Below, one piece after another: positions 1-11,002 of a stretch of 64,000 nucleotides of DNA; the first letter of the stretch is position 1; each line of letters opens with the position of its first letter. Source of the stretch: Hydrangea macrophylla (lineage: Eukaryota; Streptophyta; Magnoliopsida; Cornales; Hydrangeaceae); the NCBI GenBank assembly GCA_033977485.1, contig CM066984.1, positions 32,531,501-32,595,500 of the forward strand, in the 5' to 3' direction. Position numbers and translations under genes: made by a program. The notes under the pieces are model-generated. The model was not told where the DNA came from. It ran no database searches and was given only the letters and a program-made list of their open reading frames with translations.

Positions 1-2
1 TC

Positions 3-539
3 AGTAGGTTCGGCACTCCCCGGGTTCTGGTCAGCGACAACGGCAGGCAATTCGACACCTCAATGTTCAGACAGTTCTACTCAGGCTATGGGATACTTAA
101 TCACTACTCCTCCCACGAGCACCCTTAAGCCAATGGTCAAGCCGAGGTGACAAATCGGACAATCTTGCAGTCAATCAAAACAAGACTTGAAAGCGCCAAA
201 GGGCTGTGGGCTGAAGAACTTCCAACCCTCCTGTGGGCCTACCGCACTACACCCCGAGCGGCAACAGGTGAGACGCCATTCTCCTTAACCTACGGGCTCG
301 AGGCGGTGGTCCCTATAGAGCTCGGGTTGCTTACTCACTGGGTGGTAAATTACAGTATGCCAGACAACGAAGATGTACTCAGAACAGAACTGGACTTGGT
401 AGAGGAAAAAAGAGACCGAGCCTATCTAAAGGTTGCGGCCTATAAGCAGCGGGTATCACGATATTACAACAGTAAGGTGAAGCATCGCAGTTTTCAAGTA
501 GGAGACCTCGTCCTTAAGGCAGTGAACCAGTGTACCTGA
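3..539 (+). pseudogene. Tat-type Ty3/Gypsy integrase, C-terminal half
   Basis: The frame from base 3 reads the second half of an integrase catalytic core. VLVSDNGRQFD holds the second catalytic Asp (about residue 12), the region around ANGQAEVTNRT holds the catalytic Glu, and the C-terminal part ends near SFQVGDLVLK. An in-frame TAA at 126-128 replaces the Gln of the usual HPQANGQ motif (CAA to TAA), so the copy is inactive. The 5' part of the element is outside the window. The same family recurs at 44102-49728, where the matching core segment is at about 49619-49728. Integrase inserts the element cDNA into the host genome. Confidence 0.9.
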
Positions 540-1573
540 ATCCCGAGCCATGGGAAGTTAGGGCCAAATTGGGAAGGTCCATATACAGTTACCTGAGTTA
601 ACCAATCGGGAACTTACTAGCTTCGGAGCTTGGACGGACGTGATCTGTCTCACCCTTGGAATGTACAACACCTTCGCAAGTGCTATCAGTAACCCTGAGA
701 CATGGGCAGTTTAGCACTGGTTAGGAAATTTTTGTAGCTCCATTTGAGCATTCATTATAAATTTTTGAATAAAATAAAAGATTTACTTTGCAAAATTACT
801 CCTATCAGTGTCCCGTGCATTATTAAAAGACCTCAGGCCTAACCCCGAGGCGCATCCAAAGACCTCGGGCCTAACCCTGAGGCATGAAAGACCTTGGCTC
901 AAAACCAAGGCATAAAAACCTCGGGAACATACCCATGGCATAAAAGACCTCGGGCCTAACCCCGAGGCACTGGCTTCGCTTAGGCCCAACCGACGACGGG
1001 GGCAAACCTCCCAGGTGGCTTATGATGGCAAGCTTCAAAGGACCCTGCAACCACCCATGTTCCAGGTCAGTTTCCTACGGTAACTCACTCCCGTACACCC
1101 GCCTTAGCTAAATTCTTGGGGGGCAGGGACTGGGCCAGAACAGGAAATCACACCGGTCATTAAAAGGACTTGGAATCCTAACATTCCTAAGTACTTACAA
1201 TGATCAGAGTTAAACATCCCGAACGGTAAAACATGATTTTTTTCCTATAATACACCGGGCTATCCCGGATGGTAAACATGACAAATAGCTATGAAGCACC
1301 GGGCACCTTTAAAATAGGTCGATAAGACCAGCTATTCTACCGGTTATTGTCAACAACCATTTGCTAATGCAGGGATTTGGTCGGTCAAAACCGGGCGGAT
1401 ACTGGCAATCACAAACAAGCACACAAAGTACAGAAACAGTAAACAGTTGATGAAAATTGGCCTCAAGGACCTTTTCATTAATTAAAAGCTATTTGTACTG
1501 GACCTGGGGGGGGCAGTTGTAGTAGCCTCCCAAAAAAAAAACAACAAGCACAAAGAAAAACAGGTCGGGGACC
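540..1573. other. Spacer between pol and antisense ORF of Tat element
   Basis: No coding frame is supported here. The first ~170 bases still resemble the end of the integrase C-terminal region in broken frames. The rest is noncoding, with a short tandem array at 821-971. Tat-lineage elements usually have a long 3' region between pol and the LTR, which fits. Confidence 0.6.
821..971. repeat. GACCTCGGGCCTAACCCCGAGGC tandem array
   Basis: About four diverged copies of a ~33-35-bp unit lie in a row, each built around a small inverted repeat (cctcgggcctaaccccgagg), so each copy could form a short stem-loop. One inner copy has drifted to ccttggctcaaaaccaagg but keeps the pairing. The array lies in the 3' spacer of the Tat element. 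Confidence 0.7.
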
Positions 1574-3809
1574 CTAGTCGTCCACCTCGACCACGTCTTC
1601 GGTCTCCCCAGCCTCCTCTCCGGGGACTGCTCCTCCTGGCACAGAGACCCCGCCCGGGGCAGCCTCCTCAGTAATCCCGGCTTTAGCAGTGGGGCCCTTG
1701 TCTTCAGCGGGATGGACGTCCCAGTAGTCCGAGTCGATGCCCTCATAGGATGATATTTCCCACTTGGGATGATCCCGGGCTATCCGCCGTTTCAGATCTT
1801 TATAGCCCTGGAAGAAGCCGTCGTCAAAAGCTTCCTCCTAGGCCCCCGCCGTTGTCGCCTCCGCCAGAGCCTTCACCCGTGCCTTCGCCGCCGCTGCGCT
1901 GGCCCGATCAGCATCTAGGTCGGCCTGGGTTGTAGCCAACTCGGCTTGAGTAGCGCCAAGGCTCAATGCCAATCCTTTTACCTTGTCCTTCTCCACGACC
2001 AGAGCGGTCCCCCTGGCCCCTGAGGTGGCCCGCTCCTCAGACAACGCGGCTTCAGCTTCGGCGGCCCTCCTGGCCAAGGAGTGTAGGAAGGACTCAGCAC
2101 CGGCGGCCATGCATCCGACCTGCAAGAATTTAAAACTGATCAGTCATTAAACAGGCGCAGTTGATAGAATAAGTGAAGAAGAAGAAACAGAGGATGAAGA
2201 ACTCACCATGTGAGAGAGGCTGTACAGCCAGCTCTGGAAGACCTCGGGAGACATGCTTGCACATGCCTCCACTTGACTGGGGAGCAGGCCAGGTCTCCCC
2301 GCTCCTGGAATCCGGTCGAGGCGGCCATCAGTGCCACAGCCGGCACCCCCGCCTAGGGGGTGATCTCTTCTACCACCACATGGGGCGTCGAGGTCCCCAC
2401 TGGCTCCAGATGGTTTGCTACCCCGTGTCAGATTCGCCTTAGCGGGCGCTCGCTACCCGGGGTCTCAGCCGCGGGCCTCTTCCCTTGTGCCACCGCCATC
2501 CGGGCGGCAGCAACAGCGGCCTGCCTTTCCCTGAATTGCTCCAAATTTTTCTTTGGAGCCATTTCTACAAAAGGAAAGCAATCACGAGATCAGTAACCAG
2601 AGCAATGAGACAACGAAGCATGAGTAAAAACAAAGTCGTTAATTAAATTCTTACCTGGGATGATGGCAGGAAAGATGGGAGCCTCGGTGAGTTAGTCGGA
2701 TCGGTGATTACCTCTCGGGTCTCCCGACCGGGTCAGTACGTCCCAAATGTTGACGGGCCATTCCACCAAGCCTCTGATCCTCTCCTCGCAGTCCTCCGGA
2801 ATGCTCAGGAGATTGATCGACCCCACTGCAAAAATAAGCCGAAGTGATCAATTTCATGGTCATACCAAAAAGGCCTGGGAAGAAATAGGAAAGGGCGAAG
2901 GACAGGCTTACCCCTTAACTCTCCCACCCAGGAGGTCCTTAATTGATCCCCCGGGGATCGCTCACAGAGCCTGGAGGTGGACACCTGGAAGAACTTGTTC
3001 TTCTACCCCTTGTTGTTGCTCAGGCAGTTGATAATAATTTTCTTCCCCTACCGAGCCCCCGGGGAGAAGAAACCGACCTCCTCATGTACTTGGAATGGCC
3101 GGTGGAACCAGAAGAACTCCTGGAGGGTGAGCTCATACCCAAAGACTTGGGGCCACAAAGAAATGGACCCCATCAGGAACCTCTACCCGTTCGAAGCTAA
3201 CTGCCCAGGAGCTATCCCAAGGTAGATCAGAGCATCCCGAGCGGTCGAATGGAAAGGAATTCGAAGGCCCGCCATGAGGGCGTCCTCATATAAAGTGACA
3301 AAGCCCCGACGGTGGATGTGGGCCCCGTCGGGATGGACAAACAAAGAGCTACTGCCGGGAATGGCATACTTATCCCTGACTCAACCCAGGTCCTCGGCGT
3401 GCAAGGTCGAGGGGATGAACTCGCAGGCGAATGCTACCTTGAGATCAGGCTCCCTAGGCCCCTCGTCACCTGAACCCCGAGAAACAGAAGCAACTGGGGC
3501 TTCCTGGTCCTACTCATCGTCAGAGAGATGGATCGAGATCCTACCTTCACTCTGGTGGTCGGATATGGAAACAGACGGTGGATCTAGGCTTGTGTCAGGA
3601 CTTCCTGATCGGTATATCTCATCAGAAGATCGGGAAGCAGAATCGAAGTCAGAGTGGTCTATTTCTGGTCCTCCTATGGTAGGATGGGGAAGCAGGTTAC
3701 GACCTAAGTATGGGTCAAGAACCCCGAGCCTAGTATACAAGAGGGGCGGAATCACTAACCTAAAGGGAAAACAATAAATGGTCCTTGACACAAGGTAACA
3801 TTCTCTCAA
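1574..3809 (-). pseudogene. Antisense extra ORF of Tat element (putative gypsy-type transposon protein)
   Basis: Read on the minus strand, several pieces follow one another in order. First is an acidic Ser/Asp-rich N-terminal part (3774-3510). Next is a globular segment with GFVTLYEDALMAGLRIPF, a W-R-F-L-M-G-S motif and FFWFHRPF (about 3400-2950). Then comes a start-like MAPKKNLEQF stretch (2565), an Ala-rich coiled coil (2110-1840), and an end containing FDDGFFQGYKDLKRR and DSDYWDV, with the stop at 1574-1576. This matches the plant 'putative gypsy type transposon' family (PF04195) found as an antisense ORF in Tat elements. Plausible introns include acceptor cttgcag at about 2121 and donor ATG|gtgag near 2206. 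In-frame stops (for example after LSDDE) show decay. The function of this ORF family is unknown. Confidence 0.7.
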
Positions 3810-4510
3810 GACTACCCCGGAAACTCCCGCTCGGTTCAGCTGCCTTACGGTTCCCCCTGATTTGAAAAAAGAACAGAATCTGAGGAAAAAGAAATCCCAC
3901 TCCCGTTCTAACCCAAGTGGGTTCGCTCTCTCCAGCCTCGCTCAGAAAAGAAGAGAAAATAGGAAAAAGAAGGAAAAGAATGAAGAACTGAAGATAGGAA
4001 GGGAAGACTTACAAAATTTGGCGCAGAAAAGGGATCGGGAAGTCTTGCTCGGTGTCTTGTTCGCTCTCAAACCGCTCGGGAATATATATCTTTGTAGCAA
4101 AGAGTTCAAGAAATGGACAAGTATCCTTTATATAGAGACTTCGGACGGTTCAGATAAAAATAGATCCAACGGCTCAGACACTTTCCCGCCCAAAGTGGCT
4201 GACAGTTGTCGCCTCAAAAGGCGCGCACATTAAATGTATGATGAGATGGTTCGGTTACCACGTAAATGGTCCGGTTGCTTCCACGCTGGCATCGTTGGAT
4301 CCTGACTAAGCCAATTACCAGCTAACATATGGCAGAGGCAGGACACGGGCCCACAGGGCCACAGCTCGGTCCATACCCCGGATGACCACTACGACCAGTC
4401 CCACCTCGGGTAGAGTCCCGACCTCTTACCGAACGGTTCCTCAGAGGCAGTCTTAATTTTCAAATTTCATATGATGGGACATCACATCAACCTCAAAAAT
4501 GGGGGGCAGC
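3810..4510. other. Pre-LTR spacer and polypurine tract of Tat element
   Basis: Noncoding sequence leads to aaaaatggggggcagc directly before the 3' LTR. The G-run (about 4496-4510) is the likely polypurine tract priming plus-strand synthesis. Upstream of it (3862-4230) is A/G-rich sequence without a recognisable protein. On the minus strand this could be the leader of the antisense ORF. Confidence 0.55.
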
Positions 4511-5124
4511 TGATACGTCCAGAAATATTCTGCTAAAGTCAAATCACCCCGTCAGCAGGGAAGGACCCGGATTATCCGAAAAGGGAGCTTGTGGCCCACC
4601 AATCACGAGGCCTTGTGACTATTACCACTCGGGGTGCCCGCACAGCCCGGGCATGTGGCGCATCAGCCCTTCACGAGGTGCAATCTAACAACCAAGTTGC
4701 ACAGCAGTTTCCTAAACCAGTCAAAAGACTAATGGAAAGTGTAAATAGTTCCCTAAGCCACATAGGAAACCTTCCATGATTTATGCTCATCAAATTGTAA
4801 TTAAATGGGGCTTCCTTATCTAATCAGTTACCATGTACGGGTGGTCTCTTACACCTATAAAAGGGGCCACTCACCCCAGTCAAGGGGAGGGCATTCTGAA
4901 CCAAAAGAATGGCTATTTTATATTTCATACGCATACACCTGGCCGGTATTACTGGTAGTGCCGCCCAATTGTGGACACACCAGGCCCGCCGATGATCTGC
5001 TAGTGTAGTGCACTGACGCACTCGTGGACGTAGGTCACCTCATTAACGGGGTAGAACCACACACAATTCATCGTGTCACCATATCTCTCTTCTCAATCAC
5101 TCTTACCAGTTTTCAGCATCATCA
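4511..5124 (+). mobile_element. 3' LTR of Tat-type element
   Basis: The segment runs from tgatacgtcc to gcatcatca (TG...CA, 614 bp). It is clearly the same family as the 5' LTR at 44102-44713, with matching ends, a shared TATAAAAGG block and a shared atctctctt stretch before the end. It is preceded by a G-rich polypurine tract. The next bases are the end and primer-binding site of a different, Tekay-type element, so this element inserted at the boundary of that element's 5' LTR. The expected 5-bp target duplication would be cataa (5125-5129), but the other flank is outside the window. Confidence 0.9.
4856..4864 (+). promoter_or_regulatory. LTR TATA box
   Basis: TATAAAAGG lies about 345 bp into the Tat LTR. 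The same motif is at the equivalent place in the sister LTR (44445-44453), which supports it as the U3 promoter element. Confidence 0.6.
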
Positions 5125-5129
5125 CATAA

Positions 5130-5141
5130 TAGTATCAGAGC
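5130..5141 (+). promoter_or_regulatory. Primer-binding site (initiator Met tRNA)
   Basis: tagtatcagagc differs at one base from TGGTATCAGAGC, the complement of the 3' end of plant initiator tRNA-Met. It lies a few bases after the CA that ends the lost 5' LTR of the Tekay element. Confidence 0.75.
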
Positions 5142-5274
5142 TTAACCAAGTTTGAATACTTTGGGATGAATGGTATTAGTTGAACAAATTATATACGTAT
5201 TAGGAGACATCTTATTTGCATTTAATTGTCTTTTTGGCCACTTACTGTATAATTAATTCGGCCCTTTCTTAAAT

Positions 5275-6417
5275 GTGACCCTAGCTATGCTACCACATAC
5301 TAGAGCTTGTGCACGTGGCCGAGGGGTAAGTGGTCGAGGAGAGGCTAGTGACCCGGCATTGGTTGCATCTGTACCGACGTATGAAAGGGGTCGAGGTAGT
5401 ATTCGTGGGGGCCATAGAGGCCGAGGTGTTATAGTAGAAGGTTCTTCTGATTCTTCGGGTCAAATAGAAGTTCTTGTAGAACTCCAGTTACTCCAAGCCA
5501 TGGCGAATGCCATGAGGGACATTATGAGAGTCGTTCACGATGAGATTCCTCCACCTTTTCCACCCAGTTCTCCGAGGAGAGGTGTGAACCCACCTACAGG
5601 CCCCAATACTCCGGAGTCCCGTCACTGACTTGTGATGAGGGATTTTGAATGCCAAAATCCACCTACCTTCGTGGGAGGACCCAATCCAATGGTAGTCAAA
5701 GATTGGCTCCGAAGGATAAATCACATCTTCGTTTATATCAATCTGCGGGAGGATGCCACACGCAGTAATGCCATTTCTTTCATGTTCATCAAGGAAGCTA
5801 TTCACTGGTGGGATACCACCGTTTCGGCCAACCCTTTGGCTAGAATGACTTGAGTCAGTTTCGAGCATCTCTTCTTAGACAAGTATTTTCCTAGGTCTTT
5901 CTGCGATGTAAAGAGAACTGTGTTCTTTCAATTTACCCAACGGGAAATGACAGTATCGGAATACGAGACTCGATTTTTTATTTTAGAGCGTTTTGCCTTT
6001 GCTCAACTCACCGGTGATAAGCTCAAAGCAGCACAGTTTGAAGGCGGTCTAAAGCCTTACATTCATAGGGGCTTAGCGACCTTCAATATTACAAGCTTTG
6101 TAGTAGCATTGAACCGAGCTTTGTCTACTAAGGGTAAGGACACTCAACTGAAGAAAAATCATGAGATGATTCCTCCGACAAAGAACAATAAGTCCGAATT
6201 CTCTAATCAGCCTTGGAAGAAACATAAACAAGATCACTCCTTTACTCCGGCACCCCAACCTCAACAAAGGTCCTTTCAGTCTAGACAGAAGACTTCCTTA
6301 AGAGGTTCTTAGTATTCAAACAAATATCGCGGAGGAAATTCTTCCAATACGAAGACTTGTCACCGATGTGGAGATCCGAGCCACTTCATTCAAAATTGTC
6401 CCCATCCTCCTAATTAG
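5275..6417 (+). pseudogene. Tekay gag
   Basis: An Arg/Gly-rich N-terminal part (RGRG repeats, 5300-5430) is followed by the gag core. The core has a WLRRINHIF segment and AIHWWDT (5650-5830), continuing as YETRFFILERFAF and LKPYIHRGLA (5920-6110). A CCHC knuckle CHRCGDPSHFIQNC is at about 6360-6402. Gag packages element RNA into particles. In-frame stops occur near 5626, 5851 and 6310 and after the knuckle, so no full product is possible. Confidence 0.85.
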
Positions 6418-6639
6418 ACAAATTCTATGGGATTGACGGCATTTCGTTCACCTCCACCTCTACCATCTCTGATGCAATCTTCTCAGAGTGTCCAACAAAA
6501 CTTTGGCGGGAGAGCACACCATAATCAGGGTGGCCATGAGGGACATCAATCTCAGGCTCAGGGTTGTAACTATACACTTCCTACTCCTCATCCAATCCTG
6601 CCAGAAGTAGCAGGATCTTCGATTATTCGAGGTACCATT

Positions 6640-7200
6640 CCATTGTTTAATTCTTGAGCATCCATCTTATTTAACTCGGGTGCATCTCATTCATTCATAT
6701 CATCCTCTTTTGCTATGAGTTTGGGTATAAAGGTAGAAAGTTTAAATTTTCCTTTATGTGTAGATACTCCGGTCAGGGGTATTATATGTTTGGATAAAAT
6801 GTGTCGTTGGTGCATGCTTATTATAGCCGATCAAAGTTTAAGTGTGAAATTAATTCATATACCCAATTTGGGATTTGACATCATCCTTGGGATGGACTGG
6901 TTGTCAGTATACCATACTTCAATCGATTGTTTCAAGAGGTAGGTCACTCTTTTTACTCCTGAAGGAGAATGCCTTTGATTCAAGGGTGATCGCTTAGATC
7001 TTTCTTTACTCTCTTTGTCTTTCCATGATAGTAAGGAGTTCTCTTTGGGATTTTTGGCTAGCTTGGCGGCCATTGAGAGTGAGGCTACTTATATGGAGTT
7101 ACCTCACGTGGTTTACGAGTATCCGGATTTGTTTCTAGAGGATCTGTCGGGTTTACCACTGGTTCGCTCTATAGAATTTTCAATTGACTTACTAACACTT
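6640..7200 (+). pseudogene. Tekay aspartic protease region
   Basis: The frame reads LFNSGASHSFIS at about 6670-6705, where family members have DSGASHSF. The catalytic Asp is therefore Asn here and the protease would be inactive. The frame continues as FDIILGMDWLSVYH (about 6877-6915), the usual conserved block C-terminal to the active site, and then the linker to reverse transcriptase. Stops at about 6940 and 6976 break it further. Confidence 0.8.
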
Positions 7201-8208
7201 CGCCAATCACTATTCCTACTTATCGTAAGGCACCGGCCAAATTGAAAGAGTTAAAGCTTCAGTTGGAAGACTTCCAACACAAGGGTTTCATTCACCCTAG
7301 TGTATCACCGTGGGGGGCTCCGGTCTTCTTTGTAAAGAAAAAGGATGGAACACTTCGTCTATGTATCAATTATCGTAAACTAAATGAAGAACAAGTATCC
7401 TCTTCCTAGGATTGACGATTTATTCGAGCAACTTTGAGGGTCAACATATTTCTCCAAGATCGATCTCTGATCGGGTTATCATCAAGGGATTCCGATATCT
7501 CCAAAATAGCTTTTCGGTCTCGTTATGGCCACTTTGAATTCTTGATTATGCTTTTTGGTCTAACCAATGCTCTGGATGCCTTTATGGATTTAATGCAACG
7601 AGTTTTTCAATCATATCTCGATAAGTTTATCATCGTGTTTATTGATGACATCCTCATCTACTCACCTACTCGGGAGCTCCATAAAGAGCATTTACATATT
7701 ACCTTGCAAACCTTACGAGAACATCACCTCTTCGGAAAACTTTCCAAATGTGAGTTTTGTTTATCTGAAGTTAAATTTCTTGGGGACGTTGTTTCGAGTA
7801 GTGGTATAACGATGGATTCCTGTAAGGTTAAAGATGTGTTAGATTGGCAATCGCCACGAAACATGTTTGAGATTCGTAGTTTCCTGGGTCTAGCGGGTTA
7901 TTATCACCGCTTTGTGAAGGAATTCTCTCGTGTCACCTCTCCTTTGACAAAGCTTACTTGTAAGGGAGTGAAGTTCATTTGGAGCGAGGAATGTGAAAAA
8001 ACTTTCCAATTTCTGAAAACTCGTCTAACTTTAGCACTCATTCTTATCATTCCTGACCGGGGTGTTGGTGACATCATTTTTTGTGACGCTTCTCTTAATG
8101 GTTTGGGCAGTGTCCATATGCAAGAGGGCAAGGTTGTTGCCTATGGTTTGAGGCAGTTAAAACCTCACGAATAGAATTATCCGACACATGATTTAGAACT
8201 CACCGCTC
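7201..8208 (+). pseudogene. Tekay reverse transcriptase and RNase H start
   Basis: The reading order is typical of Ty3/Gypsy [25 protein letters not shown] (7285-7345), [27 protein letters not shown], catalytic FIDDILIYS (about 7640), [11 protein letters not shown] (about 7885), and the RNase H beginning [10 protein letters not shown] and [10 protein letters not shown] (8090-8170). Stops and a frame change at 7390-7440 break the frame. It ends in YPTHDLELT and then jumps straight to integrase C-terminal sequence. The rest of RNase H and the integrase core are missing. Confidence 0.88.
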
Positions 8209-8700
8209 AGATTCGACAGAAAATTTATGCATATAAGCACAGGAGACCGTTAGTATTCGAGGTTGAAGACTACGTCTTTCTTCGAGTCTCCCCTCGACGC
8301 CGAGTTCTACGTTTTGAGCAAGACAAGTAATTGTTTCCCCGCTTCATTGGACCTTTTGAGGTACTTGAGCGAATTAAAGAGGTTGCCTACTGATTGGCTT
8401 TGCCTCCTCAGTGATCCAACGTGCATAATGTCTTTCATGTTTTGATGCTTTGTAAGTATGAACTGGATAAGTCCCACATTTGGATTGGAAAGGGTTACCT
8501 CTACAAGATAACCCAACCTATGAAGAGCAACCTATTAAAATTTTGCAAGCTAATGAACATATTCTTTGAGGAAGGGCCTTATCCTTAGTACGGGTCTTGT
8601 GACGACACCATGGGACTGAGGATACTACATGAAAAAATGAGAAGAAGATTCGCAAGTGACATCCTCACTTGCTTCATGATAGAGGTACGATTCGAATTTC
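8209..8700 (+). pseudogene. Tekay integrase C-terminus and chromodomain remnant
   Basis: Directly after the deletion junction the frame reads RPLVFEVEDYVFLRVSPRR and FIGPFEVLERIKEVAY, the integrase C-terminal beta-barrel. After frame changes it reads NVFHVLML and TYEEQPIKILQANEHIL, the usual lead into a chromovirus chromodomain, with a degraded chromodomain up to about 8700. In chromoviruses this domain guides integration towards marked chromatin. Several stops disable it. Confidence 0.78.
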
Positions 8701-9044
8701 ATGGGCGAAATTCTTTTAAGGAGGGTAGACTGTAATATCCTGCATTTTCATTTGTACTTAAATGTTAATTGGCCTTAATTGTGCATTTAAATACTTGGTA
8801 TGAAATTTGAGACTAATTTGAAACTTTTTCGACAAATTAGTCATAGGGGTATTTTGGTCATTCGTATATATGATGTTAGACTTGACCAGAAATTCGAAAA
8901 TGAGATTTTTCGAGTGAAAGGAGCATGTGCTCAAATGATTCACTATCTGTGTTTTAAATTTTGTCATAACTGATACAGTTAGTGTAATATAGCAACTTAT
9001 ACAAGTAGTACCATATGCTTTAGGAGTTGTACCTTATCAATTAC

Positions 9045-9053
9045 TATAAATAG
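9045..9053 (+). promoter_or_regulatory. LTR TATA box (Tekay)
   Basis: TATAAATAG lies 315 bp into the LTR, followed by a pyrimidine-rich stretch (tctctctctatatctatctcc). The unrelated-position solo LTR at 11701-13848 has the same TATAAATAG on its own sense strand, which supports its role as U3 promoter. Confidence 0.6.
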
Positions 9054-10644
9054 AACATGTTAGGTTTAATTTCCATTAGTTGTTCATGTTTCTCTCTCTA
9101 TATCTATCTCCTCTCTCTCTAGAACCTAGAACTTAGGGTTTTAAACACAAAATCCTAAGTATCATCTAGATCCGTCGATCTCCGGACGAAACTTCAAGTA
9201 TTAAAGTTACTCCTTGTGACGAGGAGCACGCATGGATGCCAAAATCAATCCCATCCGACAACTTATCTCAGTTAGGAAATTTCTAAAAGTACAAGGTAGT
9301 TCATATAACTCTTTAGTATGATGTATTATATGTTAACTAGTATGAATCTAAAATACTACGTGGTTTGGTACACGTTTGGCGTGCATAAATCTCAAACCTA
9401 ATTCTTTGAAACTTTATCTAAATGATCTAGTTGTTTATGAGCTTTCCTCTAGATGCTTATGTGCTTATGTGTTTCAATGGAAGTTGAAAAACATGCCTAC
9501 TTGCTTTTATAGAAGTTTTGATAGCATGATTGTGTAGAAATCTATGATCTCTTACCTATGCTTAGGTTGTGAGAGGAGTTCTTAATATGCTTGTTCATCT
9601 AGTATAACATTGTTCATATACATTTCATAAGCATGGTTATGATGTTGGGAATGAACACGTGCATCACCATGAAAATGCACAAAAAAGTATTTTGGGTGGA
9701 AGACATCCATGTGTGGGGCTTTCGTTTTAAAAAGGGAAGATCTCCATATGTGGGACTTTTGAATTTTAAAGATCATGAAAAACCTCTGTGAGAGGATTTT
9801 GATTTGAAGTTTAGATAATCTCGATTATAGGTGTGAATGTGAGAATTGGATCCATTACGAACTCGGTCTCCTGGTTTTGCAAACCATAGGAATCGTAAGC
9901 TAAAGACCCATATGAGGTGGTTAAAGGCCCCCATAGTGTGGTGGCCCATAGATCGGGTGTTGTGTTGAGATTCAGTGTTTGAAAAATACACGAAAGGCCT
10001 ACAGGCATCATATTTTGCTTCAGCAATGATTTATTACATTCATGTATTCACGCATATAAATCATTATACCATTGGATTATATAACTACGGGCCGTCGTGC
10101 TCATGGACTGTGTTTAAACCATTTTTAAATGAAATGAATATGGACAAGGCCCCAGAATGATCGGCATACTATACGCCTTGTAAAGACCCCATGTGTGGGG
10201 ATTTTTGTCCTAATGTAATACATAGCTTACCTAGTGTAATTTAGCCAATTTGAAGCCTTGATGTTTAGGTTCCAATTATAGGAATTACATGTGTTGATGT
10301 TCCAAGTTATGTATTCATATTGTAGTTTTGTTATCGGATGCCTGTTAGTCCACTTTCCACAAAACTTGTATGTTTGAGTCCTTAAAAACTTGTCAAGATT
10401 CAATACATATTCACGTTGGCATGTAATCGTGACATAAGTCACTATACTTTTACCTGTTTGTATGTTTCGTGTTATTTGTTAAGCTGTGAGTGTCATAGCA
10501 GATATGCTTGGGTTGAGAGGGTGTCCCCTAGCCCTCACTCCCGTATCTGGTTATGGTTGCGAACTACCCGTTTAGTAATGAAAGAGCTTTATCATGTTTT
10601 GTTGCTCCAAAATTTCTCTACTGCTAGAAAACAGTCAACTGAAT

Positions 10645-10905
10645 CGGGAGTCTAGTCGACTGGATTCTTCATTTGGGGTATTTTGTGTTTTCAGTAAAAA
10701 CCAAAGTAGTCGACTGGAAAGAAACCAGATGACTGGAAGTTGTTTAAAAATCAGAGATTTTGCAGGATCCAATACAGTCGACTGGATAAGTCCCAATCGA
10801 CTGGACCCTATGGTCAGTCGACTAGATCCAACTGTTAAAAAAAAAAAGGTTTTCTGCATCTTAGAGATCAGTCGACTGATGCCCCGATACAGTCGACTGG
10901 ATCTA
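10645..10905. repeat. CAGTCGACTG palindrome cluster in Tekay LTR
   Basis: About eight copies of agtcgactgg / cagtcgactg or one-base variants are irregularly spaced in ~260 bp, some 90-350 bp before the LTR end. The 10-mer is its own reverse complement. A second cluster occupies the equivalent end of the solo LTR at 11880-12230. Confidence 0.85.
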
Positions 10906-11002
10906 TTAACACCAAATCTTTTCCCTTAAAATGTTTTAAGTGACTATTGAATTATTTAATCACCTTAACCCCCATTTCTGGGATTTGGGGGCGTTACATA
11001 GG

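Larger units (their letters stand above)
5125..10998 (+). mobile_element. Tekay/Del-type chromovirus, 5' LTR lost, internally deleted
   Basis: A primer-binding site follows the last CA of a missing 5' LTR. Then come gag, protease, reverse transcriptase and RNase H start, an integrase C-terminus with chromodomain remnant, a polypurine tract (ttaaggagggtag) and a 2268-bp 3' LTR. Order and motifs fit a chromovirus of the Tekay/Del type. The C-terminal half of RNase H and the integrase core are deleted at about 8207. Many stops and frameshifts make it non-autonomous. A Tat element is inserted at its left edge, and its right edge lies in a Copia element, with taggt (10999-11003) as the expected target duplicate. 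Confidence 0.85.
8731..10998 (+). mobile_element. 3' LTR of Tekay-type element
   Basis: The LTR runs from tgtaatatcc, just after the polypurine tract gagggtagac, to gggggcgttaca (2268 bp, TG...CA). Length and both ends fit Tekay/Del LTRs. A TATA box at 9045 is followed by a (CT)-rich leader. A cluster of CAGTCGACTG-like palindromes lies in its last 350 bp. No convincing host gene is visible inside; short frames here are chance. Confidence 0.85.

Noticed and set aside
3274..3777. 167-codon plus-strand frame
   Set aside because: It is the shadow of the antisense PF04195-like ORF, which has recognisable motifs.
9582..10655. Several 60-80-codon frames inside the Tekay LTR
   Set aside because: No family features; the region is LTR and the frames overlap on both strands.
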